Assembly (NCBI GenBank): GCA_963971535.1
Contig: OZ020587.1
Location: forward strand, 157,045,471-157,109,470
DNA length: 64,000 nt
Source of the DNA: Notolepis coatsorum
Lineage: Eukaryota; Chordata; Actinopteri; Aulopiformes; Paralepididae
Direction: 5' to 3'
The notes below the pieces were generated by a model that saw nothing but the letters and a program-made list of their open reading frames with translations, searched no databases and was not told the DNA's origin. The translations under genes and the position numbers were made by a program. Positions 43,993 through 55,997 of this stretch are shown here, piece after piece; position 1 is the first letter of the stretch, and the number at the start of each line of letters is the position of its first letter.

Positions 43993-46488
43993 GGTTAGTT
44001 CATGCCAACCGTTGAGTGCCAGAGAGACGAGAGATCTAGTTTTTTATTGTTTTTTTTTTATTCACGATTTCCATTCATATTTCATCAATCTAGGATCCCG
44101 TTACCACTGGAAATCTCTCTGAGCTCCATTGGGAAAATACCGCCCCCTATCGTCTCTCCCTGTGGTACTGCACCCCTTTGGATTAGACTGAATAAAACGC
44201 ATGGGGGAAAAAAATTCCTGCTTCCACATTTTACTTCTCAGGCAAGTCACCCGAGACAATCGGATTCATTGTGGAGCCTCAGAACAGCGTGGAATCGGTG
44301 TTTCGACCACCCAGCGTTGGATCAATAAACGCGATCGATCTGATCTGAGGTAAGGAATCTATTTTACCAGTCTTAGGATAATCAAAGCTTTTTTCACAGA
44401 GATATCAACGTGGGCCCTATGTGTGTGTCTGCGTGTGTGTGTATGTGCTGATCAGGAAATAAGATAATCAATTTTTCAGCCCGCTTCTATAGCGTGCATA
44501 AGTACACATACTATTGATAATCTAGCGTTTATTTGAAAACTATTCATAAATAGGCCGAAAAATGACAACGTTTTTGTGTATTCCAGTATATTCCAGTAAA
44601 GGGCGTTTATCACTGAATCTTCTGAAATCTTCCGGAACTTTCATAAAACAAGCGTTTTTCAAAATGGTATAAAACGGAAATGAACCGATTAAAAAAACAA
44701 TACGTTTACGACAATGTTGACTGCAAACAGGTGTTAGATCCTGATCAATCTGGCCAGTATCACGTCTTCATCTGTTTGGCTCTCCATCCAATTCCTCTGC
44801 GTTGTGTCGTTTTAATGGTCCTGACGTCTCCGACACTGGCTGATAAGATCCTTATCTCTCCCCGTTAGTACAATCCGCAAACCATAATAATTCTCCACCT
44901 CCGTAAGAATTCGACACTTCGACAACGTGAAATACCTTACAAGGAGAAGCGTGGTTTATTTGATAAACAGAAACCTCAGCTCAGATGTTAACAGATTGTA
45001 TTGTCCTTGAAGAGTCTATTCTAATGATCTTTCGGTGTGTTCAGTCTATTGTCCTTTTGCTATTCAATCCACTGGTCAGGCCTGGTCTTTAGCCTAAAAC
45101 CCTCCTCGTGTTAGCCGAAGCTAATGATGATGTGTCATTCTTCCTCCCCCCCCCCCCTTCGTGATGAGAGGAGAGAGAGTCTCTTCTGGTTTCTTCCCTC
45201 TTAGTCTCAGTCAGATTTTTAGTCTGCCCTACATCCGGAAACACCGTTCGACTTATAGATCTTCGTCGTGGCAACGACGGCCCCGCCTTCTGGTTGTCAT
45301 GCGACGTGCTGTCATGACAACTGCTAACCTTTCACCCATTAAAATGCAGTTTCTACTGTTTCATTAAGATGAACCGCTCTCCCTCGCTCTGGGAGACACT
45401 CGCTATCAGTGTTGTGTCTTCAGCTCGGAATTCAAAACAAACACCCTCCTCGCGGCCTGTGCCTGTGAAACCGCTTCTTCTCCACCGTCAATATCATCCC
45501 GTGATGATAATGATATTACCCTCTTAAAGCAGTTTATAAACCAAATATACATTGAAAAAACCACCATTTTCTCTCACAAGTCATTGATAAGCGACAGTCA
45601 TATTATACACATAGCCATAATTTAAGATATAGTTTATGCGTTCGCAAAAATGAGAGCTCTAACATTGAAGTGGGCGTTGGCACAAAACAGGGTTCTGGGG
45701 CACGCGACCTCCGGCACGGAAAGTGTTAATTATGATTCCTTGTGGCTCCACGGCTATATATCAATATAGATATAGATATATATTCATTATTTTATTTGTT
45801 ATACAAATCAACGTAAATCGTTAACCCTTTCACTGCCACACTACAGAAGGTTAACCCTTTACTATCACACTATCGACGGGTGCAGTGTATAATGGTTTGA
45901 TTTACTTTAACACCACCTGTTGGTCGAACGTGGTATATACAGGAAATAGGACCTCACGGACAAACAGGAAATAGTACCTCACGGATAAACAGGAAATAGT
46001 ACCTGCAAGCTTCATTAGAAGAGAGATCTCATTATGAACAACACGCCATTTTCATCTGTTATAATCCTTTGATTTGACCCTTCGTAAGCATTGTCTGTAA
46101 GTAATCCATTCTTGCCCAACACTGGTGACATCACAACGGAACATGTTTGAGTTCCATTTGAATAATTTAAATAATATGTTGACATTAAAAAAGAACAAAT
46201 TAAATGATAAAAAACGACATAAAACAATGATACAAATTATAATAAAATATTTAAGTAAAATTTATAGAAATAAAGAAAAATAAGACAATGAAATAAAGAT
46301 AATTCATTTAAAAGCTATTTTAAAAAGGTACGTTTTGAGCAGTGCCAACCAAGTCTGCTGTCCTAACAGACTTGGGGTCTGTATGGTAATCACTTATTCC
46401 CTCCGCCCTGAACATTTATGGAGATGTATGGGCCTTTTAAGTCAGTGATAAAAGTGTCTTTCAAGGATAAGTGAGCCTGTACTGATTA
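43993..46488. other. No gene recognised
   Basis: Segment 44050-44350 looks LTR-like (GGATCAATAAACGCGATCGA followed by a donor-like GGTAAGG), but there is no second copy. At 45822-45880 two reversed units of the GGGTTAACC minisatellite of 17.9 kb occur. At 45935-46005 a 30-bp unit with AACAGGAAATAGTACCTCAC occurs three times. Short frames are not protein-like. If cir1 continues, this is intronic. Confidence 0.45.
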
Positions 46489-46579
46489 TTATAGTTCAAT
46501 ATTCAATATTTGATCACCAACACCCCCCAAAAAGCATAAAAAGGCCCCTCCCCGCCCAAAAAGAGCCCCCAAAAAGGGC

Positions 46580-46716
46580 TCCTCCTCCTGCTCCTCCTCC
46601 TCCTGCTCCTCCTCCTCCTCCTGCTCCTGCTTCTCCTCCTCCTCCTGCTCCTCCTCCTCCTCCTCCTCCTCCTCCTCCTCCTCCTCCTCCTCCTCCTCCT
46701 CCTCCTCCTCCTCCTC
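46580..46716. repeat. (CTC)n microsatellite fused to copy B coding sequence
   Basis: CTC/CTG triplets of about 135 bp, the inverted counterpart of the (GGA)n tract after copy A. Here it directly follows the codons for AAPRG and the normal stop is absent. Confidence 0.95.
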
Positions 46717-48834
46717 CACGGGGAGCAGCATACTGGCTCATGTTAGGCAGGCCATGCATTATGCAGCAGCTTAGTAATCCGCGCGGGATCTTCATGTCCT
46801 CGGCTACAGTCCACCTGTCGCTGCTCTGGTCGTAGCGCTCCACGTTCGAGATGGTCCAGTCATCATTGGAGAAGCCTCCGACCACGAAGAGGAGGTCGTC
46901 CAGCACCGCGATGCCAAAGAAGAAGCGGCGCGTGAGCATGGCGGGCTCCAGGAGTCAGTCAAGGGGCTGTAGGCCTCCGCACTAGGCAGGGCGTTTCCAC
47001 CATCCCACCCTCCCACCTGAGGGCAGGAAACATGAGAGGAATGTTTTAGTGTCTGGTTAAGGGAGGCAGACACTGTATTAATCCACTTAGGGAAATGAGG
47101 GCATCACAGAAGCATTGAAAGTCAAATGATACATATCTATACAAATATCTAGTATAAAGCATTTGTCTCTGTGTGCACCTACCGCATAGACTTGTCCTCC
47201 ATACGCAGCCACTCCCACTCCTCTATGCCTGCTGCTCATGGGGGCGATCACAGTCCACTGGTTAGTGTCTGGGCTGTAGCACTCAGCTGTGAGCAGACGC
47301 TCCGTCCCGTTGTCGCCACCACAGATGTAAACCTGTAATAAGAAAGAATATTCTAATTTAGTTTATATATTCCATTTGATTTCATTCTACTTTAATTGTC
47401 TGGTAATGTTGATGCACCAAAGGACCCAGACACATGTGCAAGCTTACTTGGCAATAAAGACATTTATGATTTCTGATCTAACGTTCCTTTTGTTCATCTA
47501 CCACCATGTGTCCCTCAGTTCCACCCACCTTTCCCTGGAGGGCTGCTGCGCCTGTCATGGTCCTGTGCTCCAGCATGGGTGAGATCACTGTCCACTGGTT
47601 TGTTTCAGGCTCGTAGCGCTTGGCGGTGTTCAGTACCACGCGTTCGTCCTGCCCTCCCATGGCGTAGATACAGCCGTCCAATGTGACCACGCTGAGGTGA
47701 CAGCGGCGTGAGTGCATGGAAGCCGCCTGCAGCCAGCTGCGAGTGACGGGGTTGAACCTGCACACACTGCTGAAAAACTCTACGCCTTCAAAGCCACAGA
47801 CGCAGTAGACCAGACCGTGGAGATAAGCGGTGCCGTGGGTGGACCAGGGACGCTCCATCTTAACGCTCACGTCCATCCATCCACCGGCTCGGATATCGTA
47901 AGCCTCCATGACATAACGAATAGACTGACTCCAGCCTCCGATGGCCAATAGGACCTCCTGGGGCAGGCGTGGACGGGTCAGGGGGTTTGGGAGCCTGTCG
48001 GAGCCAGGGGGGTTCAGGGCGCTGAGGATGAGGGCCCTGCAGTCGTGGCTGTCCCTCACCACAGGGTTGTTCTGGACGTTGTTAAGCAAGTAGTTAGGCC
48101 TCATCAAGCCCATGCGAACCTGGGAAGAGACAAGCAGACAGCGGGTACAACTTAGACATCGGTTGTAGATGGTTTCTGTTGCTAGGGAACAGTTTGGACC
48201 CAAATGTTTGAGAACCACTGTACTAGGGAACCTAGTGTTGTTTTAATGTCATGCACAGTAATACAATTAGTTACCTTGGGCAGCAGCAAAGGGATGTGTG
48301 TTTTACGCTCCTCACGGGAGTGGTCGATCCAACGGAGGACAGCCTCGAACACCGTCTCCTCGCTCTTCACGTTCAGATCATCCCTCTCGATGATGTCCAC
48401 CAGTTGCTGCAGGGACAGCTCCACAAACTCCTGTGAGACGTGCAACATCCCCTCAAAGTGGCACACGACGAAGAGATGGGCCTTGCGCCTCAGGTCAGGG
48501 CAGCAGTAGATGTCCGCGAACCTCCAGATGCCGACACAGTTTTCCAGAGACAGCTGGCCTTCTAGGAAGTCAGAGCATGCTCCTACTATGCCAGTGACGA
48601 GAAGCTGGTCTGCAGCCACCAGAAGCTCTTCCACGTTCTCTGCTGTCACTAGCACAAAGCGTGTGTAGGCGTACTCTATGATGAGCTGCATCATACCCGG
48701 GGACACCCCAGGGATAGTGTGGACTGCTTTCTCTGAGTCGCTCCAGCGAGTGAAGAGGGCTCTGTGGGACGCAGAGTATAGAGATATCTGATGAGTAAAC
48801 AGTAAGCAACATTCTGTCCTGTGTAGTAATATAT

Positions 48835-49505
48835 TTTCACTGTAGAAGTTTAGGGTCTTAGCACAGTAGAAATATAGTATCTTTTTACAGTAGAAGTACA
48901 GTATATGTTTACAGTAGAAGTACAGTATAGTAGCTGTTTACAGTAGAAGTACAGTATAGTATCTGTTTACAGTAGAAGTGCCGTATAGTGGGGCGGCGTG
49001 GCTCAGGGGTAGAGCGGGTCGTCCAATGATCGATGGGTTGGTGGTTCGAATCCCACTCAAGCCCATGTCCATCCCACTGCCGTTGTGTCCCCGGGCAAGA
49101 CACTTAACCTACTTGCCTCGTATGAATGTGTATGCATGTGAATGAATGTTTGGTGGTGGTCGGAGGGGCCGTAGGCGATGATTATTCGCCACGCCTCCAT
49201 GAGTCTGCCTCAGGGCAGCTCTGGCTGCAATTGTAGCTTACCACCACCGGTATGACTGTGTATGAACGAATAATGGACTCTGTAAGCGCTCTGGGGTCAC
49301 TGGGGTATCATGAAGAGCGCTATATAAATCCAATCCATTATTATTATAGTATCTTTTTACAGTAGAAGTACAGTATAGTATCTGTTTACAGTAGAAGTAT
49401 AGTATAGTATCTGTTTACAGTAGAAGTATAGTATAGTATCTGTTTACGGTAGAAGTACAGTATAGTATCTGTTTACAGTAAAAGTACAGTATGGTATCTG
49501 TTTAC
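48835..49505. repeat. Intron 1 minisatellite of copy B, split by a SINE
   Basis: Units of GTAGAAGTACAGTATAGTAT plus CTGTTTACA, the reverse complement of the copy A array. The array is interrupted at 48990-49344 by a SINE absent from copy A. Confidence 0.9.
48990..49344 (+). mobile_element. tRNA-derived SINE with L2-like tail
   Basis: Head GGGGCGGCGTGGCTCAGGGG (box A) and GTGGTTCGAATCCCAC (box B) followed by a body and 3' tail AGAGCGCTATATAAATCCAA then (TTA)n, a tail type shared with L2 LINEs that probably mobilised it. TATAGT at 48984-48989 and 49345-49350 is the likely target duplication. Its absence from copy A dates the insertion after the inverted duplication. Confidence 0.88.
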
Positions 49506-49844
49506 TAACCAAGCTAACCTGAACCAAGCTAAGCTGAACCAAGCTAAACGTACCTGAAATAGTCACTGCAGCCATACATGATTGCCTTGTGGGCGTTAAA
49601 CTCAGTGCTGTTGACTTTAATAACCACATCACAGAACCTTCCCTCCAGACGCAGCTCATTAAGGATGGTACAGGACATTGTTTCATTTTCCATGTGGGGA
49701 TTTTAAATTGTATCTACAGAATATATTCAAGCTTACAGACAAATAACAGGAAACTACAAGTGAGATCTTGACTTGTCTTCTGAGATATGAGAACTTCTGA
49801 GAGAATTGTTGAAAATATATTGCACCCAAATGTTCTAGAATGTA

Positions 49845-50005
49845 CTATTATGACATCATACTGTGACATCACAAATGTTCTAGAATGTTTGATTATGACA
49901 TCATACTGTGACATCACAAATGTTCTAGAATGTTTGATTATGACATCATACTGTGACATCACAAATGTTCTAGAATGTTTGATTATGACATCATACTGTG
50001 ACATC
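49845..50005. repeat. 45-bp minisatellite upstream of copy B
   Basis: Three and a half copies of a unit containing ATGACATCATACTGTGACAT and CACAAATGTTCTAGAATGTT. It is the inverted relative of the array upstream of copy A and marks the outer end of the inverted duplication, where a hAT-like end begins. Confidence 0.9.
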
Positions 50006-50700
50006 CAGTGATGGGAATAACGGCGTTAGTTCTTTCAGTAACGAGTCATCTAACGGATTACTCTTCCAATCTTAATAACTCCGTTACCGTTACTGCCAAA
50101 AAATGCGGCGCGTTACTATGATTGAAGCTGTTTTTTTCATCAGACAGATCTCTGCGCCGAGAAGCAATACTTTTTTTCCTTGGTTAGTGGGCAGTGCGCG
50201 ATTGGCTGAGGTTGAGTAAAATGTCATGGTAAGCCAATCAGAGGTAGAGGTGGGCGGGTGTTCGAAAGAATCCAGAGTCTGACACACAGCGACAACACAA
50301 GCGACTCAGTCAACGACAGACCCGCGGTTCCGTGTACGTTTTTTCATAGTTTGTTTGGCGAGCCCAAATAATCCAAAACTAATCCAACGAACAACACAAG
50401 CGAGCAGTCAACGACAGACCGCGGGTCCATGAGCGTTTTTTGTTCACTCTTGTGTTAGTTGTGTTGCAGCGCAGGGCACTACAGTAGTGGAGGCTACAGC
50501 CTTATCAACAGTGCTGCACTTCCTGGTTTAATAGCAGTCTTCAGGTGCTCAGAGATATATATATAATATTTTAATCGTCAAGGTAAGAGGATTTTAAGTC
50601 ATGGTATCCATAAACTTCAATCGGTTCGGATCCTTTGAATGAAATGGGAACGTAAACAAACACGGCGGCACGTAAGTAAGTATCACTGCGTTGCGTGAAA
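50006..50700. mobile_element. hAT-like transposon end
   Basis: CAGTGATGGGAATAACGGCG is a typical hAT terminus of fish, followed by TAACGGATTACTC and CCGTTACCGTTACTG motifs. The opposite terminus is not visible, so the right boundary is a guess. A unit with CAACGACAGACC and AACACAAGCGA is repeated near 50290-50425. No transposase is present. Confidence 0.6.
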
Positions 50701-50889
50701 TCACTGACTGCGCCCCGAGAGGAGTGGTTCGGCAAAAAATAGTTCAGAGTATATTTGCTTAGAAAACGTAATTGTCGAATTCAATTCTTTTTTTATTTCT
50801 CCAGGTGGTAAATACACAGGTCACAACATGTTTACAGGAACGTTTTGGAGTTGTATTTGGAGTGTATTTCGTGACTGTAGGGAACTTCA

Positions 50890-51060
50890 GGGTACAGGTC
50901 TGACCCACTTCCAGTGATGAAGCTAAGCTAAGCTGACGGAGCGGGCGTTCCCTAAGCCTAACGCACGCACAGAGACAACAAAGGTATGTATCTTCTTGTC
51001 TAACTCCAGAGAAGATGGCAAATAAGCTAATTTCCCCAAATGTTGGCGTTTTCCTATAAG
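50890..51060. repeat. Relative of the 18.3-kb dispersed repeat
   Basis: ATCTTCTTGTCTAACTCCAG, AAGATGGCAAATAAGCTAAT and CCCCAAATGTTGGCGTTTTC match, with differences, positions 18280-18350 next to the fold-back element. The family is unidentified. Confidence 0.6.
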
Positions 51061-51340
51061 TTAAGACAGCTGAAACCCGTCCAATCTTTCGCCGTTTACT
51101 AAAGACACACTTCTTCAACCATTATCTGAAATAAAAAATAAAGAAATAATAAAAATAAATCGAACCCTAACTAACCTTATGCACTTGTCCTAATAAACTA
51201 ACCTACACTGTAGCACTCAACACTTTGATGAACATTGTTACTCAGCTGATAGAGTTGTGCCCTTACTGATGACTTGTGTACAGAACTTGTAAGTCGCTTT
51301 GGATAAAAGTGTCAGCTAAATGACTAAATGTAAATGTAAG
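51061..51340 (+). mobile_element. LINE 3' fragment
   Basis: RPIFRRLLKTHFFNHYL-like codons at 51075-51128 are the C-terminus of a LINE ORF, followed by a UTR ending TAAGTCGCTTTGGATAAAAG and TGACTAAATGTAAATGTAA, the 3' tail of a very common fish LINE group. Confidence 0.8.
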
Positions 51341-51351
51341 TTGGCTTTATA

Positions 51352-51853
51352 TGTTCTTCCTGGTTACTAGTCAGGTCATCAGTCGATCACTGAACCTTAC
51401 CGTGAGTACTATGATGCATTCTGTCAAAGCCTTATCGCTCCTTGCCACGGAGGATAAGTTTGTTCACCTTGTATAGTCATTTGCCTTGTCGTGCCTTTTG
51501 ATTATGTACTCTTACCGTGTGTGCTTATGTAGCACCGTCACCTGTCATGTTTATTTCATGACGAGTTTTGGAGACAACGTTTTCTCCCCTTATCCCCTCC
51601 TCATTATTATATATATAGTTCAGTTTATTGTTGTGCTTTGCATGTTTTTGAAGACTTGTTTTCTCCCCTTTGTTTTACCTCTTTTTAGAGAAAAGTACTC
51701 TCCCCTTTTGTTTGTTCACCGTTGTCTGCGCATGCGCCTTTTCATGTTCTACCAAAATAAAACAGCAACCTTTGTTTGAGAATCAACACCTGTCTCTCGT
51801 CTATCCGTTCTGCACCTGGGTCCAACACACCTACGTACCCAACTCGTAACACA
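51352..51853 (+). mobile_element. Probable solo LTR
   Basis: Begins TGTTCTTCCTGGTTACTAGT and ends CCCAACTCGTAACACA, with AATAAAACAGCAACC (polyadenylation signal) about 95 bp before the end and CACCTGTCTCTCGTC-type R/U5 sequence. This is typical of fish Gypsy LTRs. There is no partner LTR and target duplication is unclear. Confidence 0.5.
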
Positions 51854-52353
51854 AGATGCATTACTGTATAGTAGGCCTATATCGTACATGTATAGGTCAT
51901 GTTTCCAAATGCAGTATGTATACTGTTACTGTATTCAAATTGCTTACAAAAAACTGTGACATATTGATAAGGATATTGGAGTTATGTAATTACTGTAAAG
52001 AAAAACATCACATTGTTTAACATTTTTACGCGCTTACATTTTTACATGTAAGCGCTCACCTTGTTTGTAGCGCTAAACCTATATTTTATATCTATGGATC
52101 TAATAACGCCGTCGATTGTCAGTAGGTTTCTTGCGGTCAACGTGCAAGAAACAGATAATTTTTTCATCTATACATTTCCGTTTTATACCGTGGTGAATAT
52201 GAGTATAGTTTGAGTGATTCTGAGTAATCCCAGGAAAAGACGCGAAAACAGTGTTTTTGTGTAATTCAATAAACACGTTGCCATTCCTTGCTTGGATCAA
52301 CAATCAATCTGAAATCAACGCTAGATTATCGGTATTATCTTTCCTCATGCACG

Positions 52354-54164
52354 TGTAGAAGGGTGGATTATCCCTGCTTGTGGGAGTAGTAGTACACAGC
52401 CACTGGGTAGCAGGATACTATAGAATTGGATCTATATGTGCCCCTGTCTTTGGCCCGGAACGTCGTTCTGGAGGGCTTGCAGCAGGAGTGGATGGGGCCC
52501 AGGATTTACTAACCTGGGGGGTGGTACTCTGGTCTTCCTCGCCTTCAAAGGCGGTCAGCAGTAGCTCCCCACACACTCTCACTTCCCCCAGTACCTCCGA
52601 CAGCCCTCCCACACCCGGTGACTGTCAGTTCAATAGTATTATTGGGCTTCCCTTTAAGCAGTACCCTTCCTTGACCACCTGTATAGAACCTTCAAATGCT
52701 ATTCTGGGAATGGGGGTAAGGGTTAAATAATTATGCAGTCACAGTATTTACCCAGGGGTTAGGTTAGCAAATGGAAGAAACAGACACACACACACACAGT
52801 GCTCCCAATTATATCTACTTTGTATTTAAGCCTAGGCAGGTTATCAGTTACAGGTTGTACTTCAGATTTATTCAGATAGCGCTTTTTCATAAATGGCACC
52901 GGGTGCTCTCACTGATAATGTAGGGGAACACTATCCCCACCATAGGCACCGCATGCTCAATACATTAATAACACCCCGCTTGTACTAGGGGAGACCCAGG
53001 CATAAAGTAGAGAAACATTGGGAATTCAAACAACAAGAATAATAAAAATACAAAAGAAACCAAGCAAATGTGGGCCCACGTTACCAAAATAAAACCTACA
53101 CTAAAGCCGGCTTATATTGTTTGGGGTACCCCTTAGACACTGGTTGTTAGCGTTCACTTGAATGGACGTTGATGTGGATACACGAGGTACCGTTCGTACT
53201 TAGCCAAGATGGCGGATCCACTCTTATCACCTCTCGTCCAGGTGACAAGATGGCGTCAGGCGATCCCGCGAGCACAGCCAGCGGGCTGGGGCAACAGCAT
53301 GGGCAGTGGTGAACTGGAGGAGCGTGCTGTGATGGCGACCTCTGCTGGTGGGAAGAGGCGTCCTCTGCGACGTCGGGGAGACGTTCACTGCTTGCTGTTG
53401 CTTGCTGCTGTCGCGCAAGCTAATACTGTTGGCTACCCTAAACACAGCTAAACTTCGGGTCTTGATGCACCCTCCTGCTATATCGGCTATACTACTAACG
53501 CAACGTGGCTGACTATACCACCGGTCTTCAGCGCCGCGCGCCCGGTAGTCTACTGGAGTCAGGCGGAGCCGTTAGCAGCATGCTAATACACCGCACACTT
53601 ACTACTATAACCCGTTAACTATAGACGTTAGTCCCGTTAACTATGGACGTTAGTCCTTCGTTCTGTATCGCTTACTCACACACATCGCTGGTACTTCTAG
53701 GATAACACGTCAACTAGCAAGTACTTCTTATCACCCGTCGCTCTCCAACGGGGCTCTTCCACATAACTTCTGCAACGGGGCTCTTCCAGAGCACACGCCC
53801 GCTGCGACTGTTCACGGTCGAGTTCACTGCCGAAGAGAGCTTCCTGGTGCTCTGGCTCCCAGGTAATTCTCTCTTCCTCGTTGCTTCCCTCTCTCCTCCG
53901 CTCCACCTGCCACCACCGCCACGCTGCCCCCTGCTGGCAACCGCCACTGATCCCACTCTAGGACCACTTCAGCACGGGAGAAAGCTGCTTCAATGTTAGT
54001 GTTAGTGATCCATAATGAAGCCGGAGAAGAGTAGCACCTCACCTCGTTATTAGACCGGGCGAGATATCAAAAGGAACACTGTCTATCACACTTTATACAC
54101 ACACAGGGAAAGTAACAGTTAGTCAGCACTTCTGAATACTTAGTAGAATATTCAGGATGCTACA
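52354..54164 (-). repeat. Gypsy-like LTR, duplicated copy
   Basis: 1811 bp. On the minus strand it starts TGTAGCATCCTGAATATTCT right after the polypurine stretch AAAGTGGGGGGAAA and ends CCACCCTTCTACA, giving TGT...ACA termini. Small frames on either strand inside (for example one starting MADPLLSPLVQ) are shared by all copies but are not recognisable proteins. Confidence 0.85.
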
Positions 54165-54201
54165 TTTCCCCCCACTTTAAACTTGCCAAGTCCTCTGCAA
54201 G

Positions 54202-55533
54202 TTACCTCAATGAAACCAGTTTAATGACATGAAAACGGTCCTTAGACCAAGTTTCACACATTGTTTCATTAGTTTCACACACTGTTCCACAAACACACTT
54301 CAGCACGTAGTCCTGGCGATACCGAGCGGGTAGCCGACCTCTGGTGCTCCTCTGGGGCCGGGTTCGTTCAACCTCCCCTGCGTCTGATTCTGTGTCAGAT
54401 TCGTCTGTCTCTGTTGGTAGGCCCTCGGCCACGGCTTCGCCCTCCGAGGCCTCTGAGGGGCCGCCTGCGGCGCCCTCCTCGCCGTCCTCTCCTGAGGGGC
54501 CCAGCTCCACCTCTCCTCCCTCGTCCGGCGCTGCTTCAGCGACGACCCGAGGGGCCCTGGGTGGGTTCCTCTGGGGCCGGGTTGATCCAACTCCCCCCTC
54601 TCGGATCCCATGTCCGTCTTCTTGCCCTCCCGGGTAGCAACATGAAAGGATGTAGGAGGGGTGGAGTCACCAAGGGGGGAATCATCAGACTTGGAAGAGC
54701 TCTGTGCAGGTTCATGCATCCTCCGGGGGATCCGCGCGTGCTTCCCCCCGCCTAAGCCCAAGCCCTCGGGAGCACGTCTCGAGCCGGGGCACACCGTGCA
54801 CACTGTTGCCTCCAGCCCTTCACCTCGGCCGCCATCCCTGTCCTGTAATAGCCCCGCCCCATTAACCCTAGTGTCCCGCGTTCGCCCAAATGTCCCCCAA
54901 GGATATGTTGAATCTCATATACGTGCCGCCGCAGCGCCCCCGGCACCACCAACTGGAGTATCTCCTCTCCCTCTCGAGGGTCACTAACTCGCCTGAATAG
55001 TACCCCATTCTGCAGACGGAACCGTTCCCACTGCCCGTAGAGCTTACGTATAAGCGGGCTCGCCTCTTGCAGTCGCATTCCGGTGGGGCAGCTCCCCTTC
55101 ATCACCGCCTCTCGTACGGGCCCCACCTCCGGGTCCTCCACTTGGAACTGCCGTATCTTGTCCCAGCTATAGCCGCTGTCTCCCTTCTGGACCACTATCT
55201 GCCTGGCGCCGACCACTGGGACCCCCGACGGATTGGTCCGCTTCTCGGGGCTCCGGCGAGCACGGACGGAGGCCGGCCGACCACGCGCAGCCCGGAGCAA
55301 GCAAGCCCGAACTTCTTCCGCCGAGATCGTCGCATACCCTCCGCTGTTGACTTCCGGCGGCTCCCGTGGACTCACCTCTTCGGTTGGCCTCGCGACCAGG
55401 GCGGGGCCCTGCGGCGGGCCGGTCCGCGCCTCGGGCCTCCGGCCACCAGCGCGTCTGTCGGGCCGGCCGCCTTGGTGGCGTATCATCCGGCATGTCACTA
55501 CACCTCCCTCTCCAGCCCATCGTCTGGCGGTCG
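54202..55533 (-). pseudogene. Duplicated 3' part of the gag-integrase ORF, frameshifted
   Basis: Same sequence as 57844-59177 in the second duplication unit. It begins inside the region after the zinc knuckle. A small deletion near 54753 (CTAAGCCC instead of CTCGGGCCC) breaks the frame, splitting it into 54752-55498 and 54300-54803. It is not attached to any gag N-terminus. Confidence 0.85.
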
Positions 55534-55997
55534 GTATAGGTCATGTTTCCAAATGCAGTATGTATACTGTTACTGTATTCAAATTGCTTACAAAAAACTG
55601 TGACATATTGATAAGGATATTGGAGTTATGTAATTACTGTAAAGAAAAACATCACATTGTTTAACATTTTTACGCGCTTACATTTTTACATGTAAGCGCT
55701 CACCTTGTTTGTAGCGCTAAACCTATATTTTATATCTATGGATCTAATAACGCCGTCGATTGTCAGTAGGTTTCTTGCGGTCAACGTGCAAGAAACAGAT
55801 AATTTTTTCATCTATACATTTCCGTTTTATACCGTGGTGAATATGAGTATAGTTTGAGTGATTCTGAGTAATCCCAGGAAAAGACGCGAAAACAGTGTTT
55901 TTGTGTAATTCAATAAACACGTTGCCATTCCGTGCTTGGATCAACAATCAATCTGAAATCAACGCTAGATTATCGGTATTATCTTTCCTCATGCACG

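Larger units (their letters stand above)
46804..49693 (-). pseudogene. klhl10: KLHL10-like copy B, inverted duplicate with frameshifted last exon
   Basis: Minus-strand exons 49693-49554 (140 bp), 48761-48275 (487), 48119-47529 (591) and 47332-47183 (150) match copy A exons 1-4 in length (one codon shorter in exon 3) and splice sites, with no stops. Exon 5 starts at 47016, but near 46945-46955 it lacks 7 bp relative to copy A (after LTDSW). The frame therefore shifts and stops at 46804; the original frame continues (FFFGIAVLDDLLFVVGG) but runs into the CTC/GGA tract without a stop. The last kelch blade, needed to close the propeller, would be lost. Either this is a young pseudogene or it encodes a C-terminally altered protein; intact exons 1-4 suggest recent decay. 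Confidence 0.85.

Noticed and set aside
43736-44122. 128-codon frame with repeated Leu-Tyr-Gly-Leu-Cys-Ser
   Set aside because: The 27-bp minisatellite is a multiple of three; low-complexity artefact.
46489-46731. Poly-Glu and poly-Gly proteins
   Set aside because: They arise from the CTC/GGA microsatellite after klhl10-like copy B.
53209-53451. Conserved 80-codon frame in all three Gypsy-like LTRs
   Set aside because: Its conservation is explained by recent duplication and LTR identity. No domain is recognised and it runs antisense to the element.
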